Source: Mycobacterium europaeum
GTDB lineage: Bacteria; Actinomycetota; Actinomycetes; Mycobacteriales; Mycobacteriaceae
DNA: 64,000 bases
Direction of reading: 5' to 3'
Assembly (NCBI RefSeq): GCF_002102155.1
Contig: NZ_LQOU01000039.1
Location: forward strand, 62,001 to 126,000
In this document: positions 1-9,199 of the stretch, piece after piece
Layout of the letters: every line of letters starts with the position of its first letter
Numbering within the stretch: position 1 is the first letter of the stretch
Made by a program: the position numbers and the translations under genes
The notes under the pieces: model-generated
Databases searched by the model: none
Told to the model about the DNA's origin: nothing
The model's input: the letters and a program-made list of their open reading frames with translations, nothing else

Positions 1-136
1 GTTCGCCGTTCCCGTCCGACACAGCCACGACGCGAAGCAGTTCGACGGCCAGCTCTCGCTTCCGGCACCCGACACACGTCCGGACTGGTCCGTCCACACG
101 CCTGTGCGCCGCGACCGAAGGCTCACGCTGGATCAC
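1..136 (-). CDS. YlxR family RNA-binding protein, partial (C-terminus outside window)
   Basis: Only the N-terminal 45 codons are present; the gene runs off the left edge. It starts at a GTG at 134-136, with an in-frame TGA six bases upstream, so no longer start exists. The reading gives the motif CVGCRKRE around residues 21-28, the signature of the YlxR/DUF448 family, small nucleic-acid-binding proteins usually coded between nusA and infB. The position directly after nusA on the same strand is the standard nusA-ylxR-infB order. The precise cellular role of the family is not settled. Confidence 0.85.
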   Translation of the reverse strand, partial: MIQREPSVAAHRRVDGPVRTCVGCRKRELAVELLRVVAVSDGNGE

Positions 137-180
137 GGCTCAGTCTAGCGTCACTTATCCGATGGTCAGAACCGGCCGCG

Positions 181-1236
181 CTAGCGGTCGTGCGCCATCC
201 CGCGGGTGGCCCCGTGTTCGGGGTGGCCCGACGAATGCGCCTCGGATCCGCCGGGCGTGTCGCCGCGGATGTCGATGCGCCACCCGGTGAGCCGGGCGGC
301 CAGCCGCGCGTTCTGGCCCTCCTTGCCGATGGCCAGCGACAGCTGGAAATCGGGCACCACCACGCGGGCGGCGCGGGCGTTCGGGTCGATGATCGACACC
401 GAGACCACCTTGGCCGGCGACAACGCGTTGGCCACGAAGCGGGCCGGGTCTTCGTCGTAGTCGATGATGTCGATCTTCTCGCCGGACAGCTCGCTCATCA
501 CGTTGCGGACCCGCTGGCCCATCGGGCCGATGCAGGCCCCTTTCGCGTTCAGGCCGGGGACGTTGGATTTCACCGCGATCTTGGAGCGATGGCCGGCCTC
601 CCGCGCCACGGCCACGATTTCGACCGACCCGTCGGCGATCTCGGGGACCTCCAGGGAGAACAGCTTGCGCACCAGGTTGGGATGCGTCCGGGACAGCGTG
701 ATCAGCGGCTCCCGCGCGCCGCGGGTCACCCCGATCACGTAGCACCGCACCCGGTTGCCGTGCTCGTAGCTCTCGCCGGGGACCTGTTCGGCCGCCGGGA
801 TCACGCCCTCGGAGGCTTTGGTCTCGGTGCCCATCCGGACCACGACCAGGCCGCGGGCGTTGGCGCGGCTGTCCCGCTGGATGACGCCCGCGACGATCTC
901 GCCCTCGCGGGTGGAGAACTCGCCGTAGGTGCGCTCGTTCTCCGCGTCCCGGAACCGCTGCAGCATGACCTGACGGGCGGTGGTGGCGGCGATGCGGCCG
1001 AAACCCTCGGGGGTGTCGTCCCATTCGCTGATCACATTGCCGTCTTCATCGGTCTCGCGGGCGACCACCTTGACGACGCCGGTCTTGCGGTCGATATCGA
1101 TGCGCGCGTCGTTCTGATGGCCCTCGGTGTGCCGGTAGGCGGTGAGCAGCGCCGACTTGATCGTCTCGAGCAGCTCGGTGACCGAGATGCCCCGATCGAC
1201 CTCGATCGCATGCAGCGCGGCCATGTCGATATTCAT
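181..1236 (-). CDS. nusA: Transcription termination/antitermination factor NusA
   Basis: The 351-residue protein begins MNIDMAALHAIEVDRG and matches mycobacterial NusA, which binds RNA polymerase and nascent RNA to control pausing, termination and rRNA antitermination. The N-terminal polymerase-binding domain is followed by an S1 RNA-binding domain and two KH domains; GPMGQRVRNV and IGKEGQNARLA are the KH GxxG-type loops. Length is near the M. tuberculosis protein. The ATG overlaps the rimP stop by 4 bases (1233-1236), so the two are translationally coupled, and ylxR follows 44 bases downstream. Confidence 0.97.
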   Translation of the reverse strand: MNIDMAALHAIEVDRGISVTELLETIKSALLTAYRHTEGHQNDARIDIDRKTGVVKVVARETDEDGNVISEWDDTPEGFGRIAATTARQVMLQRFRDAENERTYGEFSTREGEIVAGVIQRDSRANARGLVVVRMGTETKASEGVIPAAEQVPGESYEHGNRVRCYVIGVTRGAREPLITLSRTHPNLVRKLFSLEVPEIADGSVEIVAVAREAGHRSKIAVKSNVPGLNAKGACIGPMGQRVRNVMSELSGEKIDIIDYDEDPARFVANALSPAKVVSVSIIDPNARAARVVVPDFQLSLAIGKEGQNARLAARLTGWRIDIRGDTPGGSEAHSSGHPEHGATRGMAHDR

Positions 1237-1760
1237 GCTCCGGCCTCCGTCCTGTCGGCCTGGCCCGCCAGGTCCAACTCCGCTTGAGCTGGGGGCGAAA
1301 ACTCCACCTGGACAACGGCTTTGGCGATATCGGCGAGCGGGATCCGGCGCAACCCGTAGTCGCGGCCCGCGCGGACCACCAGCGCGACGGCGCCACCGCC
1401 CGTCTCGCCGACCCGGCCGGTCAGCCGCGTACCGTCGGCGAGGACGACGTCGACCTTGCGGCCGCGGGCGCGGCGGAAATGCTTTTCCGTGGTCAATGGG
1501 CGGTCCACGCCGGGCGAACTCACCTCGAGCACGTACCGGTCCCCGATGTCGTCGAGCTCGTCCAGCAAAGCCGACGCCGAATGCGACAGCGTCGCGATGG
1601 TGTCCAGGTCGAGGGCTTTGTCGCCGTCGGCGATCACCGTGATCCGCGGCGGGCGCGTCCGGGCGTCGATGACCACGTCCTCGATCTCATATCCCGCGCG
1701 CGCGAACTCATCACCGAGTAGCTCGATCACCTGCGTCTGCGAAGGTAGCCCGGTGGTCAC
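1233..1760 (-). CDS. rimP: Ribosome maturation factor RimP
   Basis: RimP acts in late assembly of the 30S ribosomal subunit. The 175-residue protein starts at a GTG (1758-1760) preceded by a GAGGAG ribosome-binding site; a longer open frame upstream has no support. The N-terminal segment GYEIEDVVIDARTRPPRI and the central LEVSSPGVDRPL are typical of the family, and the second half forms the Sm-like domain. It heads the rimP-nusA-ylxR transcription unit and is divergent from the lipoprotein gene starting at 1965. Confidence 0.95.
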   Translation of the reverse strand: MTTGLPSQTQVIELLGDEFARAGYEIEDVVIDARTRPPRITVIADGDKALDLDTIATLSHSASALLDELDDIGDRYVLEVSSPGVDRPLTTEKHFRRARGRKVDVVLADGTRLTGRVGETGGGAVALVVRAGRDYGLRRIPLADIAKAVVQVEFSPPAQAELDLAGQADRTEAGA

Positions 1761-1964
1761 GGCGAGCTCCTCATCTTGAGTTGTCCGGTCAGCTGGAGGG
1801 CGTCGCCGCCCCGCTGGCTTGCGGGCGGCTCCAGTGTCCTGGCGGAACGGGAAGGCTGCCGTCCCGCGAGAGCCAGCTATCAACGATACGCCAGGATTCG
1901 CGTCCGACGGCCGGATCGCGTCCTGGCTTCGTGCCCACCTCCGTACCGATGGCAGGATGTGTTT

Positions 1965-2501
1965 GTGTCTAGCGCAGATCCCGTCGTCAACCGGCGGGGT
2001 GTGCTCGTCGGCGGCGCGGCCCTGGCTGCGCTCGGGGTGGTCACTTCCGCCTGCGGCGAGTCCCCGCCCAAGCCCCCGGCCGTCGAAGAGCTGCTGGGGC
2101 CGTTGGACCAGGCCCGCAAGGACAGCGCGCTGGCCGGTGCGGCCGCGGCGGCCGTCGGCAATCCGCCGCAGATCGCCGCCGCGCTGACGGTGGTCGCGAG
2201 CCAGCGCGCCGCGCACGCCCGCGCCCTGTCCACGGAGATCTCGCGGGCCGCCGGCAAGATCACCACGTCGTCGACGAGCGAGACGACCGCCCCCTCCCCC
2301 AGTCCCGCCGAACCGGCCGGCCCGCCGCCGCCCCCGCCGCCGGTGTCCGACGTGATCAACGCGCTGCGCGCCTCGGCGGACAGCGCCAACCGCCTGGTGG
2401 CCGGCGAATCGGGCTACCGGGCGGGGCTGCTGGCCTCGATCATCGCGTCCTGCACGGCGTCGTACACGGTCGCCCTGGTGCCCGGGGGGCCGTCGATATG
2501 A
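1965..2501 (+). CDS. Putative Tat-exported lipoprotein (Rv2843-like)
   Basis: The 178-residue protein has a twin-arginine in NRRGVLVGG near residue 10, a hydrophobic stretch, and a lipobox ending VTSAC, so it is likely exported folded and lipid-anchored. The rest is Ala-rich with a Ser/Thr/Pro-rich linker (PPPPPPP) in the middle. I chose the GTG at 1965 because the AGG-rich sequence at 1951-1957 is correctly spaced for it; the GTG at 1959 would be too close. It overlaps the next gene by 4 bases, so both are probably co-expressed. Function is unknown; the order matches the Rv2843-Rv2844 pair of M. tuberculosis. Confidence 0.8.
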   Translation: MSSADPVVNRRGVLVGGAALAALGVVTSACGESPPKPPAVEELLGPLDQARKDSALAGAAAAAVGNPPQIAAALTVVASQRAAHARALSTEISRAAGKITTSSTSETTAPSPSPAEPAGPPPPPPPVSDVINALRASADSANRLVAGESGYRAGLLASIIASCTASYTVALVPGGPSI

Positions 2502-2944
2502 GCTCGGGCAAGGACGCCGACAACGCGGCGCTGTGCGACGCGCTGGCCATCGAGCACTCGACGATCTACGGCTACGGCATGGTGTCGGCGCTGTCGCCGC
2601 CCAGCGTGAACGGCCTGGTGGTGGAGGCCCTGGGCCAGCACCGCCAACGCCGCGACGACGTGATCGCGATGCTGACGGCGCGCAAGGTCAACGCACCCGT
2701 CGCCGCCGCCGGTTATCAGTTGCCCATGCTGGTGGGCAGCGCGGCGGATTCGGCGCGCCTGGCCGCGCGGATGGAGAACGACTGCGCGTCGGCCTGGCGT
2801 GTGGTGATCGAGCATGCCGAGACGGCCGACGACCGCGCGTTCGCCGCGACGGCCCTGACGCAAAGCGCCGTGATGGCCGCCCGATGGAACCGCGTGCTGG
2901 GCGCCTGGCCGATCACGACGAGTTTCCCGGGCGGAAACGACTAG
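2498..2944 (+). CDS. Ferritin-like domain protein (DUF4439-type, Rv2844-like)
   Basis: The 148-residue Ala-rich protein has long helices with spaced acidic and His residues (IEHSTIYGYG near the start, VIEHAETADDR later), as in ferritin-like four-helix proteins of the DUF4439 type. Whether it binds metal cannot be told from sequence. It starts with ATG inside the stop of the lipoprotein gene (ATGA overlap), so the pair is probably one transcript and may work together at the envelope. It has no signal peptide of its own. It ends 19 bases before the end of the oppositely oriented proS. Confidence 0.75.
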   Translation: MSSGKDADNAALCDALAIEHSTIYGYGMVSALSPPSVNGLVVEALGQHRQRRDDVIAMLTARKVNAPVAAAGYQLPMLVGSAADSARLAARMENDCASAWRVVIEHAETADDRAFAATALTQSAVMAARWNRVLGAWPITTSFPGGND

Positions 2945-2963
2945 CGCCGCAAGGCTTTTGGCC

Positions 2964-4712
2964 CTATACGGCCAGGGCTGCCGCGAGGTCGGTGGCCAGC
3001 GACGGCCCGGTGGCCAGTTCGCGGGTCTCCCCGGTGAAGCGGTCACGCAGCTCCACCACGCCGTTGCCCCAGCCGCGCCCCACCACCAGGATCCAGGGCA
3101 CGCCCAGCAGCTCGGCGTCCTTGAACTTGACCCCCGGCGACGCCTGCCGGTCGTCGAGCAGCACGTCGACCCCCAGCCGGTCCAGGTCGCCGGCCAGCTC
3201 GGTGGCCCCGGTGCGGGCGTCCGCGTCCTTGTTGGCGATCACCAGGTGGACGTCGAACGGCGCGATCGCCGGCGGCCAGCGCAGGCCCAGCTCGTCGTGG
3301 TGCTGCTCGGCGATCACCGCCACCATCCGCGACACCCCGAGGCCGTAGGAGCCCATGGTGAGCCGCACCGGCTTGCCGTCCTCGCCGAGCACGTCGGCGG
3401 TGAACGCGTCGGTGTATTTGCGGCCGAGCTGGAAGATGTGCCCGATCTCGATGCCCCGCGCCGAGACCAGCGGGCCGGCGCCGTCGGGAGACGGGTCGCC
3501 GTCGCGCACCTCGGCGGCCTCGATGGTGCCGTCGGCGGTGAAATCGCGGCCGGCCACCAGGCCGACGACGTGCCGGCCCGGTTCGTCGGCGCCGGTGATC
3601 CAGCTGGTCCCGTCCACCACCCGCGGGTCGACGAGATAGCGAACGCCGTTCTCGCACAGCGCCTTCGGCCCGATATACCCCTTCACCAGGAAGGGGTACT
3701 TGGCGAAGTCGACGTCGTCGAGGAGCGCGTAGTCGGCCGGTTCCAGCGCCGCGCCCAGCCTCTTGTCGTCGACCTCGCGGTCGCCGGGCAGGCCGATCGC
3801 CAGCAGTTCCCAGTCCCCGCCGGGCTGGCGCACCTTGAGCAACACGTTCTTCAGCGTGTCGGCCGCGGTGACGGTGCGACCGAGGTCGGCCTGGTTGGCC
3901 CAGTCGACCAGGGTGGCGATGGTCGGGGTCTCCCCGGTGTCGTGGACCACCGCCTCGGGCAGCCCGTCGGTCGGACGCGCCTCGGGGCGGGCGGTGATCA
4001 CGGCCTCGACGTTGGCCGCGTAGCCGGACTGCAGGCAGCGCACGAAGGTGTCCTCGCCGACCGGGCTTTCGGCCAGGAACTCCTCGGAGGCGCTGCCGCC
4101 CATCGCTCCCGAAACCGCGGACACGATCACGTAGCGCACCTGCAGCCGATCGAAGATGCGCTGGTAGGCCTCGCGATGCGCGTGATAGGCGGCCTTGAGC
4201 CCGGCGTCGTCGATGTCGAAGGAGTAGGAGTCCTTCATCAGGAACTCGCGCACCCGCAGGATGCCCGCGCGCGGGCGCGCCTCGTCGCGGTACTTGTTCT
4301 GGATCTGGTAGAGCAGCACCGGGAAGTCCTTGTAGGAGCTGTATTCGCCCTTGACGGTGAGGGTGAACACCTCTTCGTGCGTGGGCCCCAGCAGGTAGTC
4401 GTTGCCGCGGCGGTCCTTGAGCCGGAACACGCCGTCGCCGTATTCGGTCCACCGGTTCGTCGTCTCGTACGGCGCGCGCGGCAGCAGCGCGGGAAACAGG
4501 ATCTCCTGCCCGCCGATCGCGTCCATCTCTTCGCGGACGATCCGTTCGATCCTGCGCAGCACCCGCAAGCCGAGCGGCAGCCAGCTGTACAGCCCGGGCG
4601 CCACGGGCCGGATGTAACCGGCCCGGATGAGCAGCTTGTGGCTGGGCACTTCCGCGTCGGCGGGATCGTCGCGCAATGTGCGCAAGAACAGCTGGGACAT
4701 CCGGGTGATCAC
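2964..4712 (-). CDS. proS: Prolyl-tRNA synthetase
   Basis: This class II aminoacyl-tRNA synthetase charges tRNA-Pro. The start is the GTG giving VITRMSQLFL, 582 residues, the same length as the M. tuberculosis enzyme; a longer open frame upstream is not used. GPTHEE at residues 109-114 and the motif 2 region RDEARPRAG (142-150) are clear. The large insertion between motifs 2 and 3 is the editing domain of the bacterial type, and the C-terminal third is the anticodon-binding domain. It is transcribed toward the convergent ferritin-like gene. Confidence 0.97.
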   Translation of the reverse strand: MITRMSQLFLRTLRDDPADAEVPSHKLLIRAGYIRPVAPGLYSWLPLGLRVLRRIERIVREEMDAIGGQEILFPALLPRAPYETTNRWTEYGDGVFRLKDRRGNDYLLGPTHEEVFTLTVKGEYSSYKDFPVLLYQIQNKYRDEARPRAGILRVREFLMKDSYSFDIDDAGLKAAYHAHREAYQRIFDRLQVRYVIVSAVSGAMGGSASEEFLAESPVGEDTFVRCLQSGYAANVEAVITARPEARPTDGLPEAVVHDTGETPTIATLVDWANQADLGRTVTAADTLKNVLLKVRQPGGDWELLAIGLPGDREVDDKRLGAALEPADYALLDDVDFAKYPFLVKGYIGPKALCENGVRYLVDPRVVDGTSWITGADEPGRHVVGLVAGRDFTADGTIEAAEVRDGDPSPDGAGPLVSARGIEIGHIFQLGRKYTDAFTADVLGEDGKPVRLTMGSYGLGVSRMVAVIAEQHHDELGLRWPPAIAPFDVHLVIANKDADARTGATELAGDLDRLGVDVLLDDRQASPGVKFKDAELLGVPWILVVGRGWGNGVVELRDRFTGETRELATGPSLATDLAAALAV

Positions 4713-4726
4713 AGCGGGCCAGCCTA

Positions 4727-4771
4727 GCGGTGACCGCGAGCGCGGCGAAGCCGGGCGCGGCGGGTCACCGC
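4727..4771. repeat. Interspersed palindromic repeat, copy A
   Basis: Perfect 9-bp arms GCGGTGACC (4727-4735) and GGTCACCGC (4763-4771) enclose the core GCGAGCGCGGCGAAGCCGGG (from 4736). The same core occurs at 16163 and 16219 with different but complementary arms. It sits just upstream of the proS start. A transcript would fold into a hairpin. Confidence 0.7.
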
Positions 4772-4885
4772 CATCGGGCCCAGCGGTGACCAGCGGCCCG
4801 GCGACGATGCGGGCCGCGTCGGCCCGTTGAGGAGCCGGGCAATTCAGCACGGCGCGGAGATCAGGATCATACGAGGCTTCGAGAA

Positions 4886-4909
4886 TGTGATATCGCGGGC
4901 GCTATCACA
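4886..4909. promoter_or_regulatory. Inverted repeat TGTGATA-N10-TATCACA
   Basis: Perfect 7-bp arms at 4886-4892 and 4903-4909 between efpA (ends 4970) and proS (starts 4712). The spacing does not fit a CRP site. It could be an operator for proS or a weak transcript hairpin downstream of efpA; the sequence does not decide. Confidence 0.3.
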
Positions 4910-4969
4910 CCCGGCGAGCACCAAATGGTTCCCGGCCCGCCACGGCCGTAATGCGGTGAAATCCGCGAG

Positions 4970-6562
4970 CTACAGCTCGCCGGCGTCGATCGCTTCCTTG
5001 ACCTCTTGCGCGTGGGCCACCTGTGCCGGCGTGTAGCCGATCAACAGCGCCGCGCCGCCGACAACGACCGCCACCCCGGCCACCCACAGCAGTCCATAGG
5101 TATAGCCCTGGTCGAGCGCATGCAATTGGAGGTTGTTCATGATCTTCACCGGGCCGGTGGTGCCGCCCAGGTACAAGGTGCGCGAGGTGATCACGGCCTG
5201 GATGACGGCCAGCACCAGCGGCCCGCCCAGGCTCTGCAGCATCAGCGCGATCGCCGACACCGGGCCGATCTGGTCGAAACCGACCCCGGCGATCGCCGAC
5301 AACGTCAGCGGGACGACGCAGATGCCGATGCCGATTCCGCCGACGATGATCGGCAGCACCAGGTTGGGGAAATAGGGCACCCCGCGGTGCATGAACCCCC
5401 AGCCGTAGATCATCGCCCAGAACAGCAGGAGTCCGCCGCCGATGGTCAGCACCCGCGGCGAGAACCGGGACACCAGCTGGGAAGAGACGCCCAGGCCGAT
5501 GCCCATCGCGATGACGAACGGGATGAAGCCGACGCCCGCGCGCAGCGCGCTGTAGCCGAGGATGTCCTGCACGTACAGGCCGATGCAGACCGTCAGGCTG
5601 AACATCAGCCCGCCGGCGAGGAAGATCGCGGCGAAGGTGACCAGCCGGTTGCGGTCGCGGAACAGCTCGAACGGGACGACGGGGTTTTCGGCGGTGCGCT
5701 CCACGATGATGAACGCCAGCGCGGCGGCCATCGCCACCACACCCGAGCCGACGGTGGTGATCGACACCCAGCCCTTTTCCGGCCCCATCGAGAAGGCGAA
5801 CACGGCGGCGGTGCAGGCCAGCGTGGCCAGCATGGCCCCGGTCGCGTCGAGCTTCATCCGTTCCCGGTTGGTCTCGCGCAGCGCGGTGCGGGCCAGGTAG
5901 ATCATCACCAGCCCGATCGGCACGTTCACCAGGAACGCCAGCCGCCAGGACACCTCGGTCAGCGCACCGCCGACCACCAGGCCCATCACCGAACCGATGG
6001 CGGTCATCGCGGCGAACACCGCCGTCGCGAAGTTACGCGCGGGCCCCTTGGGGAATGTGGTCGCCACCAGCGCCAGGCCCGTGGGCGAGGCGATGGCGGA
6101 CCCGACGCCCTGGGAGAGCCGCGCGATCACCATGGTCGCCTCGTCCCACGCCACCGCGCACAGCACCGAGGAGATGGTGAACAGCGCGACGCCGACGATG
6201 AAGGTGCGCTTGCGCCCGATGGTGTCGCCGAGCCGGCCACCCAGCAGCATCAACCCGCCGAAGGTGAGCACGTACGCGGTGATCACCCAGCTACGGCCGG
6301 CATCGGACAGGCTCAGCTCGTTCTGGATCCTGGGGAGCGCGACGATGGCGACGGTGCTGTCCATCGTCGCCAGCAACTGCATGCCGCCGATGGCGATCAC
6401 GGCCGCGATGAAGCGACGCGAAGGCAGCCACGCCGGGTAGTACTTGCTGATGCGAGTGGAGGCGGTCTCCGCCGGGCGCGTGGCGCGCACCGGGGCCGGA
6501 CGATCGGGGCGCGCAGAAGTGAAGTTCCGCACCGCGCGCTCACTGTCGTTGAGAGCCGTCAT
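4970..6562 (-). CDS. efpA: MFS efflux pump EfpA
   Basis: The 530-residue membrane transporter belongs to the 14-helix drug:H+ antiporter branch of the major facilitator superfamily and is nearly collinear with M. tuberculosis EfpA (Rv2846c). MDSTVAIVALP (67-77) is motif D1 in the first helix, and GGRLGDTIGRKR (108-119) is motif A between helices 2 and 3. The C-terminus EVKEAIDAGEL is as in the tuberculosis protein. It follows cysG by only 33 bases; that gap contains ATCTTAAGAT, a 10-base palindrome, and an AAGG ribosome-binding site, so efpA may be read from cysG or from its own promoter. Confidence 0.96.
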   Translation of the reverse strand: MTALNDSERAVRNFTSARPDRPAPVRATRPAETASTRISKYYPAWLPSRRFIAAVIAIGGMQLLATMDSTVAIVALPRIQNELSLSDAGRSWVITAYVLTFGGLMLLGGRLGDTIGRKRTFIVGVALFTISSVLCAVAWDEATMVIARLSQGVGSAIASPTGLALVATTFPKGPARNFATAVFAAMTAIGSVMGLVVGGALTEVSWRLAFLVNVPIGLVMIYLARTALRETNRERMKLDATGAMLATLACTAAVFAFSMGPEKGWVSITTVGSGVVAMAAALAFIIVERTAENPVVPFELFRDRNRLVTFAAIFLAGGLMFSLTVCIGLYVQDILGYSALRAGVGFIPFVIAMGIGLGVSSQLVSRFSPRVLTIGGGLLLFWAMIYGWGFMHRGVPYFPNLVLPIIVGGIGIGICVVPLTLSAIAGVGFDQIGPVSAIALMLQSLGGPLVLAVIQAVITSRTLYLGGTTGPVKIMNNLQLHALDQGYTYGLLWVAGVAVVVGGAALLIGYTPAQVAHAQEVKEAIDAGEL

Positions 6563-6595
6563 AAAGGGTTACCTTACAGTAATCTTAAGATCCGT

Positions 6596-7801
6596 TTAAA
6601 GCCCGAAACCGGCCACCGGCCCGATCACGATGATCGCGGGAGGTCGGATGCCCTCGGCCCGAATCTTTTCCGGCGTGTCGGCCAGGGTAGCCCGCAAAGT
6701 TTGCTGAGCCGCCGTCGTGCCGTGCTGCACCACCAGCACCGGCGTATCCGCAGGTCGGCCACCTTTTATCAAAGCATCGGCGAAAAGTTCGATGCGTTCG
6801 ACGGCCATCAGCAAAACAAGCGTGCCGGACAAGGCGGCCAGCGCATTCCAATTCACTAACGATTCGGGGTGATCGGGTGGCAGGTGGCCGCTGACCACCA
6901 CGAATTCGTGATTTACGGCCCGATGCGTGACCGGCACGCCGGCCAGCGCGGGCACCCCTATGGCACTTGTCACACCCGGCACGACGGTGACCGGGATCCC
7001 GGCGTCGACGCAGGCGAGCACTTCCTCGTACCCGCGGGCGAAGACGAACGGGTCGCCGCCCTTGAGGCGGACGACGAACTTTCCGGACCGGGCCCGGTCG
7101 ATCATGACGTCGTTGATCGCGTCCTGTGCCATCGCGCGCCCGTACGGGATCTTCGCCGCGTCGATGACTTCCACGTGCGGCGGCAGTTCGGCCAGCAGTT
7201 CCGGCGGCGCAAGCCGGTCGGCGACCACCACGTCGGCGTGGGCCAGCAGGCGGCGCCCGCGCACCGTGATCAGTTCGGGGTCGCCGGGCCCTCCGCCCAC
7301 GAGCGCCACCCCACCGTGCACGACGTCGGAGCTCGCGGCGCTGTCGGTGGTGATGATCCCGGCCTGCAACGCCTCGCGGATGGCCGAGCGGATCGCCGCC
7401 GACCGGCGGTGCTCGCCGCCGGCCAGCACGCCGACCGACAACCCCGCGTAGCTGAAGGACGCCGGTGTCACCGCGGTCCCCTCGACCGCGATGTCGGCGC
7501 GGACGCAGAACAGGTGGCGGCGCTCGGCCTCGGCGACCACTGCGGCGTTCACCTCGGGATCGTCGGTGGCGGCGATCGCGTACCACGCGCCGTCCAGGTC
7601 GCCGTCGCGGTACTCGCGCAGAGACAAGGTGATTCCGGTCATCGCCTCGACCGACATGGTGGCACTGCGGGAGATGACGTGGACGTCGGCGCCGCTGGCG
7701 ATGAGGAGGGGCAGCCGGCGCTGGGCAACCGAGCCGCCGCCGACCACCACAACCTTCTTGCCGGCCAGCCGCAGTCCAGCGAGGTAGGCGTTCTCGGTCA
7801 C
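6596..7801 (-). CDS. cysG: Bifunctional siroheme synthase / uroporphyrinogen-III C-methyltransferase
   Basis: Two modules are fused. Residues about 1-160 form an NAD-binding precorrin-2 dehydrogenase/ferrochelatase with the Rossmann loop VVVVGGGSVAQRRL (17-30). Residues about 165-401 form a SAM-dependent uroporphyrinogen-III methyltransferase, with VGGGPGDPELITVRG (168-182) and RLKGGDPFVFARG. The 401-residue length matches M. tuberculosis Rv2847c. It makes precorrin-2 and siroheme, the branch point for cobalamin and for the cofactor of sulfite/nitrite reductase. It lies 9 bases after cobB in the same orientation. Confidence 0.95.
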   Translation of the reverse strand: MTENAYLAGLRLAGKKVVVVGGGSVAQRRLPLLIASGADVHVISRSATMSVEAMTGITLSLREYRDGDLDGAWYAIAATDDPEVNAAVVAEAERRHLFCVRADIAVEGTAVTPASFSYAGLSVGVLAGGEHRRSAAIRSAIREALQAGIITTDSAASSDVVHGGVALVGGGPGDPELITVRGRRLLAHADVVVADRLAPPELLAELPPHVEVIDAAKIPYGRAMAQDAINDVMIDRARSGKFVVRLKGGDPFVFARGYEEVLACVDAGIPVTVVPGVTSAIGVPALAGVPVTHRAVNHEFVVVSGHLPPDHPESLVNWNALAALSGTLVLLMAVERIELFADALIKGGRPADTPVLVVQHGTTAAQQTLRATLADTPEKIRAEGIRPPAIIVIGPVAGFGL

Positions 7802-7810
7802 CGGGCAAGC

Positions 7811-9199
7811 CTAGTGGTTGGCGTTCGCAGCGCCGGCGCGGCGGTCGGCGGCGTGCGCGACGAACCGCGCGACCGCGGCGGGCGCCGCCGCCGGATGGGT
7901 GTGCAGGTAGGAGGCGTGCACGCCGGCGTGCACGACGCCATCCCGCACGGCATCGGCGTCCGCACCCCGGTACACCCACGCCGGCTGGTAGCTGTCGCGG
8001 AAGCTGACCGCGGTCCGGTGGAACTCATGCCCCACCGCCCGTTGCCCGGCGGAATACAGCGGCGAATCGGCTACCGCGACCGCGTCGCGGTAGGCCAGCG
8101 TGAGGTGCGGGGTGAACCGCGCCGACCCGGCGAGCACTCCGCACATCGGGTAGCCGTCGAGTTCGGTGGCCAGATAGATCAGGCCGGCGCATTCGGCGTG
8201 TACCGGCGCGCCGGCGGCGGCCAGCGCGTGGATCTGTCCGCGCACGGCGACGTTGGCCGAGAGTTCCGCGGTGAACTGTTCCGGAAAGCCGCCGGGCAGC
8301 AGCACCGCGTCGGTGCCATCGGGCAACCCCTCGGCCAGCGGATCGAATTCGGCCACGTCGGCGCCGGCCGCCCGCAGCAGCTCGGCGTGCTCGGCGTAGG
8401 CGAAGCTGAACGCCTTGCCGGCCGCCATCGCCACGGTGGCGCGCCCGCCCCGCGTCTCCCCTATCGCCGTCGCCGGGTCCCACGCCGGGGCGGCCCGGCT
8501 CGCGGCGACCGCCGCCACGGCCGCCAGGTCGACGTGACGCGCGACCAGGTCCGTCATCGCCTCGACCGCCTGCCGCGCCCGCCGCCCGTATTCCACAGCG
8601 GTGACCAAGCCCAAATACCTTGTCGGAAGCTCCAATTCGGCCGCACGCGGGATGGCGCCCAGCACCGCGACGCCGGCCTGCTCGCAAGCCTGCCGCAGCA
8701 CGTGTTCGTGCCGGGCCGAACCGACCCGGTTGAGGATCACGCCGCGGACCCGCGTCGCACCGTCGAACGTCGAAAAGCCGTGCAGCAGCGCGGCGATGCT
8801 GTGGCTCTGGCCGCGCGCGTCCACGACCAGGATGACGGGTGCACCCAACAACCCGGCGACGTGGGCGGTGGAGCCCTCCGCGGGGCCGGCCGCCGCGGGC
8901 CCGATCCGCCCGTCGAAGAGGCCCATCACCCCTTCCACCACCGCGATGTCGGCGCCGCCGGCCCCGTGGGCGTACAGCGGGCCGACGAGGTCCTCGCCGA
9001 CCAGCACCGGGTCGAGGTTGCGGCCGGGACGCCCGGCCGCCAGGCCGTGGTAGCCGGGGTCGATGAAGTCGGGGCCGACCTTGAACGGCGCCACCACCCG
9101 ACCCGCGCGCCGTAGGGCGCCGATCAAACCCGTTGCGACGGTGGTCTTTCCGCTGCCCGACGCCGGCGCGGCGACGACAACCGCGGGCACGCTCACCAC
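7811..9199 (-). CDS. cobB: Cobyrinic acid a,c-diamide synthase
   Basis: CobB amidates cobyrinic acid on side chains a and c using glutamine and ATP. The N-terminal half carries the P-loop APASGSGKTT near residue 11, followed by FKVGPDFIDPGYH. The C-terminal half is a class I glutamine amidotransferase-like domain with HAECAGLIYL, whose Cys is the nucleophile. Two adjacent GTG codons (9197-9199, 9194-9196) are possible starts. The first overlaps the cobO stop, which indicates coupled translation. Length 461-462 residues fits the family. Confidence 0.95.
   Translation of the reverse strand: MVSVPAVVVAAPASGSGKTTVATGLIGALRRAGRVVAPFKVGPDFIDPGYHGLAAGRPGRNLDPVLVGEDLVGPLYAHGAGGADIAVVEGVMGLFDGRIGPAAAGPAEGSTAHVAGLLGAPVILVVDARGQSHSIAALLHGFSTFDGATRVRGVILNRVGSARHEHVLRQACEQAGVAVLGAIPRAAELELPTRYLGLVTAVEYGRRARQAVEAMTDLVARHVDLAAVAAVAASRAAPAWDPATAIGETRGGRATVAMAAGKAFSFAYAEHAELLRAAGADVAEFDPLAEGLPDGTDAVLLPGGFPEQFTAELSANVAVRGQIHALAAAGAPVHAECAGLIYLATELDGYPMCGVLAGSARFTPHLTLAYRDAVAVADSPLYSAGQRAVGHEFHRTAVSFRDSYQPAWVYRGADADAVRDGVVHAGVHASYLHTHPAAAPAAVARFVAHAADRRAGAANANH

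Noticed and set aside
2958..4727. 589-codon plus-strand open frame
   Set aside because: It lies opposite proS; high GC content leaves long open antisense frames. The protein is His/Arg/Gly-biased with no motifs.
4886..4909. CRP-type binding site
   Set aside because: TGTGA and TCACA are present, but the spacing is 14 bases rather than 6. Kept only as an unassigned inverted repeat.
6563..6595. IdeR iron box ahead of efpA
   Set aside because: AAGGTAACCCTT resembles half of the 19-bp iron box, but the other half does not match.
5006..6859. 617-codon plus-strand open frame across efpA
   Set aside because: Antisense shadow of efpA and the cysG end; composition is unnatural (long runs of Asp/His/Arg/Gln) and efpA is unambiguous.
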